A stretch of DNA of 47,939 nt, from positions 1 through 47,939 of the forward strand of contig JAETOP010000015.1 in NCBI GenBank assembly GCA_021771675.1, read 5' to 3'. The position numbers were made by a program, and so were the translations under genes. The DNA comes from Oscillospiraceae bacterium (GTDB lineage: Bacteria; Bacillota_A; Clostridia; Oscillospirales; Oscillospiraceae). Each line of letters begins with the position of its first letter. Position 1 is the first letter of the stretch. Of the stretch, positions 16,716 to 25,278 are shown piece by piece. Under the pieces are notes generated by a model, which saw nothing but the letters and a program-made list of their open reading frames with translations, was not told the origin of the DNA and ran no database searches.

Positions 16716-17549
16716 ATGCCGAGAATTGAAGTTGACGACGGCGTCGAGCTGTACTATGAGGACCTGGGAAGCGGCGACAAGTATATGCTGAGCCTGATGA
16801 TGGATTTTCCACCGGAGTGTACCACCCGGGCCCTGGCGGAGCAAGGCTATCACGTGCTGTGCATCACCAACCGGGGCATCGGAAAGTCCACCCATGTCCA
16901 TGAGAATTACGGAACGGAGTGGTTCAACATTTTCGCCGACGATGTGGTGAAGGTGGCCGATAAGCTGGGCATCGACAAGTTTACCTACATCGGCTGCTCC
17001 CACGGAGCCGGCACTGGCTGGCACATCGCCCTGAGGCACCCGGAACGGTTGAATGCGTTCATTGCCATGGTGGGCGGACCCCATAACAATGACGAGGGCA
17101 CCTGGTCTTTCCGTACCATGGGAGACAAAGCGCCCATGCGCAAGAGCCCGGACCCTGCGGAGTATGAGGACGAGGCCATTGTCCGCCGGATTCAGCGCAA
17201 CGCTCCCTACTACAAGCAGCTCCGGGACAATGTGACCCCCGAGGAAAAGGCGCTGGACTATAAGCGCCCTCTGCTGGGCCTGGGCAGCGAAGCCAATGTG
17301 CAGGAATTTCTGAAAACCATTCAGGTCCCCATGCTCATGCTGGGCGGCATGGAGGATTCCATCAGCCGCCCGGACCTGATGATGAGAACGGCGGCCTGTG
17401 TGCCCCATTGCAAGCTGGTCATGTACAGCGGCCTGGGCCACAGCGGCCCGTTCAGCCAGATCATCGAGGAGAGCGTGGAGGAGATTCTGAACTTCATGCG
17501 CAATGTGGAGAAAAACGGTCGGGTCTATAAGCAGATCATTGAGCCGTAA
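16716..17549 (+). CDS. Alpha/beta hydrolase
   Basis: 277 residues. Nucleophile elbow GCSHGAG gives Ser95; candidate acid Asp214 in GGMEDSISRPD and base His242 in SGLGHSGPF complete the triad in family order. It has no signal peptide, so it is cytoplasmic. It lies 20 bases after the transporter ATPase with AGGAGGAAA upstream, and it ends the operon before the 17567 terminator. It probably hydrolyses an ester, lactone or amide bond in the imported compound. The fold family includes lactonases, esterases and C-C hydrolases; the sequence does not decide between them. Confidence 0.82.
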   Translation: MPRIEVDDGVELYYEDLGSGDKYMLSLMMDFPPECTTRALAEQGYHVLCITNRGIGKSTHVHENYGTEWFNIFADDVVKVADKLGIDKFTYIGCSHGAGTGWHIALRHPERLNAFIAMVGGPHNNDEGTWSFRTMGDKAPMRKSPDPAEYEDEAIVRRIQRNAPYYKQLRDNVTPEEKALDYKRPLLGLGSEANVQEFLKTIQVPMLMLGGMEDSISRPDLMMRTAACVPHCKLVMYSGLGHSGPFSQIIEESVEEILNFMRNVEKNGRVYKQIIEP

Positions 17550-17566
17550 AGAGCCTGGCCGGACAT

Positions 17567-17609
17567 AAGCTGCTCCATGTGAATGGAATTGCATGGAGCA
17601 GCTTTTTTT
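17567..17609 (+). terminator. Terminator of the first transporter operon
   Basis: A perfect 13-bp stem (17567-17579 with 17592-17604), 12-base loop and run of T to 17609. It also shows that the ATG at 17583, inside the hairpin, is not the start of the next gene. Confidence 0.88.
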
Positions 17610-17618
17610 GGAGGTGTA

Positions 17619-19007
17619 GTGGGTTTGATATTTGTTCGGGACAAAAAATTCTACAAATATGCAGCGGCGATTGCGCTGCCAATCATTGCCCAGAACATGA
17701 TCACCGTGGGCGTGAACGTGATGGACAACGTCATGGTGGGGCAGCTGGGCGAGGTGTCCATCAGTGCGGTTTCTCTGGCGAACCAGTTCTTACATCTGTA
17801 CCATGTGTGTACCATGGGCCTTTCCATGGGTGCAGCTGTCTTGACGGCCCGGTACTTCGGGGCAAAGGATCGGCTGAGTCTGATGAAGACGGTGGCGCTG
17901 ATGATGCGGCTGAGCTTCCTGCTGGCTACGGTGTTCGGTTTGGGGACATGGCTGTTCCCAGGGGCGATCATGCGGATGTATACCCCCGACGCAGACATCA
18001 TCCGGGAAGGCTCCCGGTTCCTGCTGTGGTCGGTACCCAGCTACTGGCTTTCCGGTCTGTCCCTTTCCGTGACCATGGTCTTGCGAAGTGTGAAAAAAAT
18101 GCATATCCCGCTGTACGCCAGCATCGGATCATTTTTTATGAATATTTTCGCAAACTATGTGTTCATTTTCGGCAAATTCGGCATGCCCTGCATGGGAGCC
18201 GCCGGTGCGGCGCTGGGAACGGTGCTGAGCCGACTGCTGGAATTTGTAGTGATCTGCGGCTATTTCTTCCTGATGGATCAGGGCGTCGGCTTCCGTATAC
18301 GGGACCTGCGGACAAGCAGCAGGGGTATCCGGGGAGAATATTTCCGGGTGTGCATTCCAGTGCTGATCAGCGATACGCTGTATGGCTTTGGCAATACCGC
18401 TGTGGCCGTTGTCATGGGGCACATCGGCAAGTCCTTTGTCTCTGCCAATGCGATCACAGGTATTACCCAGATGCTGGCGTCCAATATGGTCTTCGGCATC
18501 AGTCAGGCCAGCTGCATTTCCATCGGCCACACGCTGGGCGCAGGAGACCGGGAGCGGGCTCAGCAGGAGGGCGTCACTTTCCTGGCCATTGGCACCCTGG
18601 TCGGAATCCTTGCGGCGGGGATCATTGTGATCATCAGTCCGCTGGTTATCAGCCTGTATAATGTGACGGAGGAAACCGCAGCACTGGCCTCAGAGCTGAT
18701 GGATGCGCTGGCTTTCATGGTGGTTTTCCAATGCACAAACAATATGCTGGCCAAGGGCGTCCTTCGGGGGGGCGGAGATACCCGTTTCCTGATGGTGGCG
18801 GATATTCTCTTTTTGTGGGTAATCAGCATTCCTGTGGGTGCGGCCGCCGGGCTCGTGTGGCACTGGCCGGGTTTCTGGATTTTTGTGGCGCTGAAGCTGG
18901 ATCAGATTCTCAAGACGGTCTGGTGTACCATGCGGCTCTTATCCGGGAAGTGGATCAAGACGATCCGGGGTGCCAAGGTCACGGAAGCGGAAGGCAGTAC
19001 CGCATAA
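17619..19007 (+). CDS. MATE-family multidrug/cation efflux protein
   Basis: About 462 residues with roughly twelve hydrophobic segments. The start MGLIFVRDKKFYKYAAAIAL, then PIIAQNMITVGVNVMDNVMV and GQLGEVSISAVSLANQ, is the typical MATE opening (P-I-Q--- and N-D--MVG-LG), and the second half repeats the pattern (ISQASCISIGHTLGAGDRERA). The start is GTG 17619 or TTG 17625 behind GGAGG at 17610-17614; the ATG at 17583 lies in the preceding terminator. MATE proteins export drugs or metabolites using a Na+ or H+ gradient. It stands alone between a terminator and the convergent LacI gene. It may export a product or toxic intermediate of the neighbouring pathway, but nothing proves this. Confidence 0.88.
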   Translation: MGLIFVRDKKFYKYAAAIALPIIAQNMITVGVNVMDNVMVGQLGEVSISAVSLANQFLHLYHVCTMGLSMGAAVLTARYFGAKDRLSLMKTVALMMRLSFLLATVFGLGTWLFPGAIMRMYTPDADIIREGSRFLLWSVPSYWLSGLSLSVTMVLRSVKKMHIPLYASIGSFFMNIFANYVFIFGKFGMPCMGAAGAALGTVLSRLLEFVVICGYFFLMDQGVGFRIRDLRTSSRGIRGEYFRVCIPVLISDTLYGFGNTAVAVVMGHIGKSFVSANAITGITQMLASNMVFGISQASCISIGHTLGAGDRERAQQEGVTFLAIGTLVGILAAGIIVIISPLVISLYNVTEETAALASELMDALAFMVVFQCTNNMLAKGVLRGGGDTRFLMVADILFLWVISIPVGAAAGLVWHWPGFWIFVALKLDQILKTVWCTMRLLSGKWIKTIRGAKVTEAEGSTA

Positions 19008-19098
19008 TTCGGCAAAAAATCCGCAGAAGACGGCGGATCCAATCGGGCGGTGCTGCCATAAGCACCCCCGCATTTTCCAAGCCTTCAACATCATTACA

Positions 19099-19126
19099 GC
19101 CCCCGGCAGCTGCGCTGCCGGGGGCG
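19099..19126 (+). other. GC-rich hairpin between convergent genes
   Basis: GCCCCCGGCAG and CTGCCGGGGGC pair around CTGCG. There is no T-run, but the place, about 90 bases past the MATE stop, suggests a terminator or mRNA 3' end. Further small inverted repeats occur at 19162-19197 and 19255-19290; otherwise 19008-19323 holds no gene. Confidence 0.4.
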
Positions 19127-19323
19127 TGTACTTGACAGAAAATACGCATCATGGTGCTTTTTCCGGAATTTGTATGCCAATGGCGCACAAATTCCGGGTG
19201 CAGCAGACTGCAAAGGATCGCCGAAAAAAACCAAAAGGGGTTTTATGAAAGTCTGGATCGGGAGGGCCGTCTAAAAACGGTTTCTCCCGATTTCTGGGTA
19301 ATGAAGAGGAATGGGAACAGCTC

Positions 19324-20379
19324 CTATCCGTCCCAGGAATCCGGCTTTGGACAGCTGCCCCGGAAGGTGACGCCGGGCATCACCGTGATACGCCTCGGGG
19401 ACGCATAGGGGTCGCCAAGCTGCTGGGCGAGCAGCTTCAGTGTCTCCAGCGTGATAGCGGCGATGGGATAGTCCAGCGTGGTAATGGAGGGGTGCAGGGC
19501 GGAAACCAGGCTGTCATTTCCGTAGGTGATGATCTCAATATCGTCGGGGTAGCGCACGCCGGCGGACAGCAGCGCAATGGCAAATCCCATGGCGATGGCG
19601 TCATCCTGAATGAAGACCGCCTCGGGGAGGGTTTTGGTCTGAAGATAGTGTTTGGCCTGCGCCTGCCCGTAGACGGAGCGGCTGGTGACCGTTGCCATCT
19701 TCTTCAGAGGGATCAGGCTGCCGGAGAAGGCCATGCCATTGGCACAGCAGGCATCCACAAAGCCGGAATACCGCAGATCCGGCATAGAGGAAGCGCCGAT
19801 CTTGTCACGGAACAGCATCGTAGCTGACCGGTGTCCCCTCTTGGCAAAAATTTCTGCGGCAAGTCTGCCGGTTCCGTAGTTGTCGATCACCACATTGGGG
19901 TGATGATCCGTCTCCAGATGAAGTACCACAAGGGGAATCCGGGGATTGAAATTTTCGATGTAAGAAAAATCCTCATCATAGGAGGGAGAAAACACTGCGC
20001 CGTTATACTGCCGGTGTAAAATGTTGAGGTTGGAATTCTGGATGGGGCCCATGGCGTAGGGGGCGATGGTGATCCGCATTTCGGGCACTGCCTCCTGCTC
20101 AAAGAAAATCTGGGCGTTGGTGATGAAGGTGCCTATAAAAGAGTGGTGGGTATCCGGGGACCACATGACGGCAATGTCGGGAATCAGTTTGCGGTTCCCG
20201 GAGCTTATCAGCTTCCGGGCGGCAACGTTTGGAACATAGCCCAGCTCCCGTACGGCCCGAAGCACTCGTTCCGCAGTCTGAGGGGAGATTCGCTTATCCT
20301 CCACGTGTCCGTTCAGAACAAAGGACGCTGTGGTGACGGAAACGCCGGCCGCCTTTGCGACGTCGGACAAACTGACCAT
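19324..20379 (-). CDS. LacI-family repressor of the acyl-CoA operon
   Basis: 351 residues from ATG 20379 (plus coordinate of the A), with AAAGGTGGG just upstream on the minus strand; the longer frame to 20397 starts within this ribosome binding site and is rejected. The N terminus MVSLSDVAKAAGVSVTTASF, then VLNGHVEDKRISPQT and LGYVPNVAARKL, is the LacI helix-turn-helix and hinge. The rest is a periplasmic-binding-protein-like sensor domain. It is transcribed divergently from the dehydratase-like operon at 20759, its most likely target. The effector is unknown. Confidence 0.9.
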   Translation of the reverse strand: MVSLSDVAKAAGVSVTTASFVLNGHVEDKRISPQTAERVLRAVRELGYVPNVAARKLISSGNRKLIPDIAVMWSPDTHHSFIGTFITNAQIFFEQEAVPEMRITIAPYAMGPIQNSNLNILHRQYNGAVFSPSYDEDFSYIENFNPRIPLVVLHLETDHHPNVVIDNYGTGRLAAEIFAKRGHRSATMLFRDKIGASSMPDLRYSGFVDACCANGMAFSGSLIPLKKMATVTSRSVYGQAQAKHYLQTKTLPEAVFIQDDAIAMGFAIALLSAGVRYPDDIEIITYGNDSLVSALHPSITTLDYPIAAITLETLKLLAQQLGDPYASPRRITVMPGVTFRGSCPKPDSWDG

Positions 20380-20404
20380 GGGTATCCCACCTTTCAATAT
20401 AAGT

Positions 20405-20434
20405 ATAGTAGCAGAAAACCAGAGAAATTGTCAA
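20405..20434 (-). promoter_or_regulatory. Promoter of the LacI-family gene
   Basis: On the minus strand: TTGACA (plus 20429-20434), an 18-base spacer and TACTAT (plus 20405-20410), 26 bases before the start codon. A TTCC-AGC-GGAA inverted repeat lies just upstream of the -35 box and may be an operator. Confidence 0.6.
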
Positions 20435-20576
20435 GAAATTTCCAGCGGAATCCATTTTGCGAAAAAATGGAATTTCTGACTGGGGTGTCCTGCCAAAGGC
20501 ATATGGTGCGGAACCTTTTCGGACGATTGTGAAGGAAGAAAACGTATCCCACGGAGATGACAGCAAAAGGGATCGG

Positions 20577-20598
20577 AAATGTGTGCAATATGCACATT
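20577..20598. promoter_or_regulatory. Candidate operator upstream of the acyl-CoA operon
   Basis: AATGTGTGCAATATGCACATT, an inverted repeat with one extra base in the left arm, lies about 60 bases before the -10 box at 20652. The remainder of 20398-20758 shows only an A/T-rich inverted repeat near 20450-20490. Confidence 0.4.
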
Positions 20599-20651
20599 CC
20601 CCGCCGGTAAGAATAGACGAAGAACCATTTATCCTGCACACCTGAGCGTGC

Positions 20652-20657
20652 TATAAT
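20652..20657 (+). promoter_or_regulatory. Extended -10 promoter for the acyl-CoA operon
   Basis: A perfect TATAAT preceded by TG one base upstream (TGCTATAAT), an extended -10. The -35 is weak (TTATCC, 17 bases upstream), as often with regulated or extended -10 promoters. The start codon is about 100 bases downstream. Confidence 0.6.
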
Positions 20658-20758
20658 AAAAAATAAGAAGTGGCTTTTTCCGGGAGTGGGAACTGCCGCA
20701 GCCTGGCGCCCGGCTCTGCGCCGTGGACGGGTAAACACCGAAATGGGAGGTACACAAT

Positions 20759-21934
20759 ATGCACATAAGAGACTGCGCACTGCAGGACCCCGCATTCGCA
20801 CAGCTGCTGGATGCCTATGAAAATCGGGACAAGGCGGCAAATCAGTGGCGTGCCGGCGGCGGGAAAGTGGTTGGGAAGATGGGCTTTGACGTTCCGGACG
20901 AGCTGATCATTGCAGCAGACATGCTTCCCATCCAGATCTGTGCCGATCCGGAAAAAGAATTGAAGGAAACCAATAAATATCTGGAATTTGCCTTTGAGCC
21001 TGTGGTTCGTGCCCAATTTGAAAAGCTGATCGACGGCACCTATGCCGATCAGATCGACTATCTGGCTATTTCCAACAGCACCGATGTAATCATCCGCATC
21101 TATCTGTACCTGCGGGAGCTTCACAGACAGGAGCCGGAGCGCCCCATCCCCGAATTCTCCTTCATCGACATCCTCTTCACCCGGCACAGGCTGCACCAGA
21201 CTCGGAACGAATTTGTCCTGGACCTGTTCCGCAAAGATGTGGAGCGCTGGGCAGGCCACCCCATTGCAGACGAGGACATCCGCAGGGCGGGAGCGATCTG
21301 CAACGAAAACCGGAGTGCTTTGCGGGCCATGGCGGAGCTTCGCCGTGGCAAAGAGGTCCATATTTCCGGCAGCGAAGCCTTCGTGATCATCTCCGCCGGC
21401 CTGTTTATGGAACGTACCGCCCACACTGCCCTTGTCCGGGCCGTTACCCAGGCCGCAAAGCAATGGCCGGTGCTGAAGGGGCCCCGGGTGTTCTTCACCG
21501 GCGCCGAGCAGGAGGATACCACACTGTATGAAATGATCGAAAACGCCGGAATGGTGGTCGTAGGCGACGATATTAACTGGGGCGACCGATACTATGACCG
21601 GGATTACAATACGAACTATCCCGTGATCCGTGCTCTGGTGGACCGCTATATGCTCCGGGAGTTTTCCGCAAAGAAGGCCACACCTCAGGAGCGCATGGGC
21701 GCACTTGACCGGGAGGTGGACGCTGCGGGCGCTCAGGGCGTCATCTTCTACACCCATCTTTACGACGAGGTCGCCTGCTTTGATATGCCCAAGCAGAGAA
21801 AAAGTCTGGAGTCACGGGGCATCCGCCATATTACCTTTGGAAGGATGGTTTGGCCGGAGAACCGCAACCAGGGCCTACAGGAAAAGCTGAACCAATTTGC
21901 AGAGGAACTGAAGGCAGAAGGGGGAGATCAGTAA
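20759..21934 (+). CDS. 2-hydroxyacyl-CoA dehydratase-like subunit (HgdB/FldC/BcrB type), cluster cysteines absent
   Basis: 391 residues. The fold family is recognisable from FDVPDELIIAADMLPIQI (usual form vP-Eli-AaG-lPv-l), KYLEFAFEPVVRAQF, DYLAISNSTDVIIRIYLYLR, VVVGDDINWGDRYYD and GVIFYTHLYDEVACFDMPKQ. In family members these blocks supply the three cysteines that bind a [4Fe-4S] cluster (FACPxxR, CDsxRRxYEY and KFCDP). Here they read F79-E80, T108 and Y335. The only cysteines are 6, 61, 181 and 340, at unrelated places. So the scaffold is kept but the canonical cluster site is gone. It overlaps the next gene by one base (TAATG) and heads a six-gene operon. It may bind a CoA thioester without radical chemistry, or the pair may do another reaction; a carrier or structural role is also possible. 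Confidence 0.85.
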   Translation: MHIRDCALQDPAFAQLLDAYENRDKAANQWRAGGGKVVGKMGFDVPDELIIAADMLPIQICADPEKELKETNKYLEFAFEPVVRAQFEKLIDGTYADQIDYLAISNSTDVIIRIYLYLRELHRQEPERPIPEFSFIDILFTRHRLHQTRNEFVLDLFRKDVERWAGHPIADEDIRRAGAICNENRSALRAMAELRRGKEVHISGSEAFVIISAGLFMERTAHTALVRAVTQAAKQWPVLKGPRVFFTGAEQEDTTLYEMIENAGMVVVGDDINWGDRYYDRDYNTNYPVIRALVDRYMLREFSAKKATPQERMGALDREVDAAGAQGVIFYTHLYDEVACFDMPKQRKSLESRGIRHITFGRMVWPENRNQGLQEKLNQFAEELKAEGGDQ

Positions 21935-23277
21935 TGGCAGAAGAAAGAAAACCCGCCGGCTCCAAATCCACTGTGGTAAAGAAGCTGAAGGCGACCGCCG
22001 CTGCCGGTGCGTACCAGAAGCAGTGGTTTTTCAGCATGAAGGAAAGAGTGGAGCGAGAGGGCTGCGATTTTGCGATCCTCAATGCTGACGTTCCCATGGA
22101 AATCTTCCGTGCTATGGATATTCCCTTTGTGGTGAACCAGTGGTGGGCGGCTATCTGCTCGGCAAAGCGGATGGGCCGAAAGTATGCCGGTTTGATGCTG
22201 GAAAACGGCTACCGTCCCGATCTGAACTCCTATGACTCTCAGGCCCTGGCGGAAAGCTTTGACCCGGATGACCACAAGGTGGACGCCGACGGAAATCCCA
22301 TGGGCCCATGGGGCGGGCTGCCCCCTGTAACCATCGCCATCACCCGGCTGACCGGCGATGCTCAAAACAAGATTTTTGGTCTCCTGGCGGAAATCCATGA
22401 CGCCGCACTGTACACCATGGAGAACACCGTAGCCAGGAAGACTCCGCTGAACTGGTACGAGCTGGCTCCTGATCGCTGGGAAGAGCTGTATGACAAGGAC
22501 CGGCTGGATATGGCTGTGGAGGAGCTGAAGGAGCTGATCCGCTTCCTGGAGACCAAAACAGGCAGAATGTTCGACATGAACCGGCTGGAGCACGTGCTGA
22601 ACCTGATCAACGAACAGGAGGGCTACTATAAAAAGACCCGTGATCTGATCGCCAGTACCCATCCCGTACCAGTCACCGTGGTGGACACCATCAATGCGGT
22701 CATGCAGGCCCAGTGGCAGCGGGGCACCGAGTGGGCCACTGCCCATGCCAAGAGCCTGTATGAGGAGATCAAGGCGCTGGTGGACAAGGGGGAAGCTGCC
22801 GTTCCCAACGAGAAATACCGCCTGATGTGGCTTGGCCGGGGTATCTGGCAGGATTTTGGCTTCTACCAGCGGTTTGAGAAGAAGTACGGCGCCGTCTTTA
22901 TGTGGTCCATGTATCTGGCAATGGGTGCGGACGCCTATATCCGCAACCATGTGGAGGAGGACCCCCTGCGGGCACTGGCGGCACGGTTTATCGGAATGGA
23001 AGACTTTCTGCACATGCCCCCCTGGAACAGCTCCTGGTACTTGCAGCAGATCAAGCAGAACGGGATCGACGGTGTTGTGTACATGGTTCCCGAAAATGAT
23101 ATGCAGGCCGTGGAGGGCAGTTACTTCATAAAAAAGGCACTGGAGGATGCGGGGATTCCCGTTTTGTCCTTTAACGCAGACCCCGTGGACCCCGGCAAGT
23201 GGAACGCCGAGACCATGACGCATATGGTGGAGGAGTTTATTGAAAAGCGCATCATCGGGAAAGAAACCAACAAGTGA
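21934..23277 (+). CDS. 2-hydroxyacyl-CoA dehydratase-like subunit (HgdA/FldB/BcrC type), cluster cysteines absent
   Basis: 447 residues from the ATG overlapping the previous stop; the longer frame from 21850 lies inside the previous gene and is rejected. Family marks are NADVPMEIFRAMDIPFVVNQ, the segment NGYRPDLNSYDSQAL and, near the end, GIDGVVYMVPENDMQAVEGS with the closing IPVLSFNADPVD. Relatives have cysteines at DLCSY, in the following P-P-D block, and at SCR; here these positions read N98, T140-G141 and N388-D389. Only two cysteines (44 and 75) occur in the whole chain, too few for a standard [4Fe-4S] site. It is presumably the partner of the 20759 product. No ATP-dependent activator of the FldI/HgdC type is found anywhere in the window, which agrees with loss of the redox cluster. 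Confidence 0.85.
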   Translation: MAEERKPAGSKSTVVKKLKATAAAGAYQKQWFFSMKERVEREGCDFAILNADVPMEIFRAMDIPFVVNQWWAAICSAKRMGRKYAGLMLENGYRPDLNSYDSQALAESFDPDDHKVDADGNPMGPWGGLPPVTIAITRLTGDAQNKIFGLLAEIHDAALYTMENTVARKTPLNWYELAPDRWEELYDKDRLDMAVEELKELIRFLETKTGRMFDMNRLEHVLNLINEQEGYYKKTRDLIASTHPVPVTVVDTINAVMQAQWQRGTEWATAHAKSLYEEIKALVDKGEAAVPNEKYRLMWLGRGIWQDFGFYQRFEKKYGAVFMWSMYLAMGADAYIRNHVEEDPLRALAARFIGMEDFLHMPPWNSSWYLQQIKQNGIDGVVYMVPENDMQAVEGSYFIKKALEDAGIPVLSFNADPVDPGKWNAETMTHMVEEFIEKRIIGKETNK

Positions 23278-23301
23278 TTTTTATACGGGAGGGCATACCA
23301 A

Positions 23302-24441
23302 ATGATTCTGGACGAAAAGCATCAAATGCAGCAGCGTCTGTTCCGGCAGTTTGCGGAAGCAGAATTCACCGACGAGATTCTGGAAAAGTTGGACGCTACC
23401 GGCGAATTCAACTGGGATATCCATCGACTGATGGGCACCAACGGTTTTATGGGGGTGAAAATCCCCACCGCCTACGGCGGACAGGGGGCGGACAATCTGA
23501 CCTATGCGCTGATGATCGAGGAATTTGCAAGGGTCAGCGCTGTGCTGTCGATTTACGCAAACACCTCCAACTCTCTTGGCGGCGGCCCGCTGATGCTGGC
23601 CGGTTCCGAGGAACAGAAGAAGAAGTATCTGCCCAGGGTGGCAAGTGGTGAGAAGATCATGGCCTTTGCTCTGACCGAGCCGGGCGCAGGCTCCGACGCA
23701 GGCGGAACCACCACCACCGCAGTGGCCGACGGGGACGAGTTTATCCTCAATGGAAGAAAGTGCTTTATATCCGGCGCACCCATGGCCGATTGGTGCATCG
23801 TGTTTGCCAAAACGGACCTGACCGCAAAGGGTTCCCGGGGCATCTCCATGTTCGTTGTGGACATGCATCTGCCCGGCGTTTCCTGCGGCGCTCCTGAAAA
23901 GAAAATGGGCATCGGCGGCTATCCCACCTGCGATGTGGTCCTGGAGAATGTCCGGGTTCCCAAGGATTGCCTGGTGGGCCCCCTGCACAAGGGCTTCGCA
24001 AATGCCATGAAGACGCTGGACGGTGGCCGCCTGGGTATGGCCGCCCAGGCGGTGGGCATTGCCCAGAGCTGCCTGGAGGAGGCCGCCAAGTATGCCAAGG
24101 AGCGCCGCCAGTTTGGCCGCCCCATCGCAGATTTTCAGGCCATAAGCTTTATGATCGCAGACATGGCCACAGAGATCGAGGCAGCCCGGCAGCTGGTATA
24201 TCATGCGGCGGCGCTGAAGGACGCCGGGAAGGATGCCACCGCCGCCTGCTCCATGGCAAAGTATTTTGCCTCCGAGACGGCTAACCGCTGTGCGGCCAAG
24301 GCCGTTCAGATCCACGGCGGTTATGGCTACATCAAGGACTACAAGGTGGAGCGGCTGTACCGTGACGCCCGGATTACCACAATCTATGAGGGCACCAGCC
24401 AGATTCAGCAGCTGGTGATCGCCAATTCCCTGCTGAAATAA
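23302..24441 (+). CDS. acdA: Acyl-CoA dehydrogenase (AcdA/CaiA type)
   Basis: 379 residues, full length for the family, with RBS CGGGAGGG. It carries the signatures AFALTEPGAGSDAGG (FAD/substrate region), RRQFGRPIADFQAISFMIAD, QIHGGYGYIKDYKVERLYRD and ITTIYEGTSQIQ. Glu363 in YEGTSQIQ is at the place of the catalytic base in short/medium/branched-chain enzymes. It uses FAD and passes electrons to or from ETF, encoded by the next two genes. In fld operons the equivalent enzyme reduces an aryl-acrylyl-CoA, and in cai it reduces crotonobetainyl-CoA; the reductive direction is plausible here in an anaerobe. The symbol is given by analogy of position and family. Confidence 0.93.
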   Translation: MILDEKHQMQQRLFRQFAEAEFTDEILEKLDATGEFNWDIHRLMGTNGFMGVKIPTAYGGQGADNLTYALMIEEFARVSAVLSIYANTSNSLGGGPLMLAGSEEQKKKYLPRVASGEKIMAFALTEPGAGSDAGGTTTTAVADGDEFILNGRKCFISGAPMADWCIVFAKTDLTAKGSRGISMFVVDMHLPGVSCGAPEKKMGIGGYPTCDVVLENVRVPKDCLVGPLHKGFANAMKTLDGGRLGMAAQAVGIAQSCLEEAAKYAKERRQFGRPIADFQAISFMIADMATEIEAARQLVYHAAALKDAGKDATAACSMAKYFASETANRCAAKAVQIHGGYGYIKDYKVERLYRDARITTIYEGTSQIQQLVIANSLLK

Positions 24442-24463
24442 TCACCGGAGAGAGGATAAACAT

Positions 24464-25264
24464 ATGAAAGCGATTGTATGTGTGAAACAGGTCCCCGACA
24501 CCACGGGCAAAGTTGCCGTGAATCCGGATGGCACCCTGAACCGGGCTTCTATGAAGACCATCATCAATCCGGATGACAAAAACGCCTGCGAGGCTGCCCT
24601 GAAGCTGAAGGATAAGACAGGCTGCAAGGTCATTGTTGTGACAATGGGGCCCCCCGCCGCCGCAGGAATGCTCCGGGAGCTGATGGCCATGGGCGCTGAT
24701 GAGGGAGTGCTGATCTCTGGCAGAGAGTTCGGCGGTTCAGATACCTTTGCCACCTCTCAGATCGTGGCCGCCGCTCTGGACACCATCGGTGTGGAACAGG
24801 ACGACATTGTGTTCTGCGGCCGTCAGGCCATCGACGGTGATACCGCCCAGGTTGGCCCTCAGATTGCGGAAAAGCTGCACCTGCCCCAGGTTACCTATGC
24901 CGCCGACATCGAAGTGGCGGAGGGCGGCCTGAAGATCAGGCGTATGCTGGAGGACGGCTACATGACGGTACAGGTTCAAACTCCCTGCCTGATTACCTGC
25001 ATCAAGGAGCTGAACAAGCCCCGGTATATGACCGTTCTGGGCATTGAGCAGTGCTTTGACAAGCCTATGCGGGTTTTGGACTATCCAGCTCTGGAGAACC
25101 ATCCTCTCATCGACCGAACCACCATCGGTCTGAAGGGTTCCCCCACGAATATTTTCCGTTCTTTCACGCCTCCCCAGAAGGGTGCGGGCATGATGATGCC
25201 CGGTGCGGGCAGAGAGGCCTGTAAGGAACTGGCCCAGCGTTTGGCCCAGAAGCACTTGATTTGA
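24464..25264 (+). CDS. etfB: Electron transfer flavoprotein beta subunit
   Basis: 266 residues. MKAIVCVKQVPDTTGKVAVN, then NPDDKNACEAALKLKD, VVTMGPPAA and CGRQAIDGDTAQVGPQIAEK (AMP/flavin-binding loop) are the canonical EtfB blocks. It pairs with the EtfA gene 14 bases downstream and with the acyl-CoA dehydrogenase upstream. The beta subunit of bifurcating ETFs carries a second FAD instead of AMP; sequence reading alone does not decide whether this one bifurcates. Confidence 0.93.
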   Translation: MKAIVCVKQVPDTTGKVAVNPDGTLNRASMKTIINPDDKNACEAALKLKDKTGCKVIVVTMGPPAAAGMLRELMAMGADEGVLISGREFGGSDTFATSQIVAAALDTIGVEQDDIVFCGRQAIDGDTAQVGPQIAEKLHLPQVTYAADIEVAEGGLKIRRMLEDGYMTVQVQTPCLITCIKELNKPRYMTVLGIEQCFDKPMRVLDYPALENHPLIDRTTIGLKGSPTNIFRSFTPPQKGAGMMMPGAGREACKELAQRLAQKHLI

Positions 25265-25278
25265 GAGAGGAGATTTCA

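Noticed and set aside
17583..17618. ATG at 17583 as start of the MATE gene
   Set aside because: The codon lies in the loop of a strong terminator (17567-17609). GTG 17619 or TTG 17625 follow the ribosome binding site.
20759..23277. Assignment as a benzoyl-CoA reductase or classical phenyllactyl-CoA dehydratase
   Set aside because: Cluster cysteines are replaced in both subunits and no activator gene is present.
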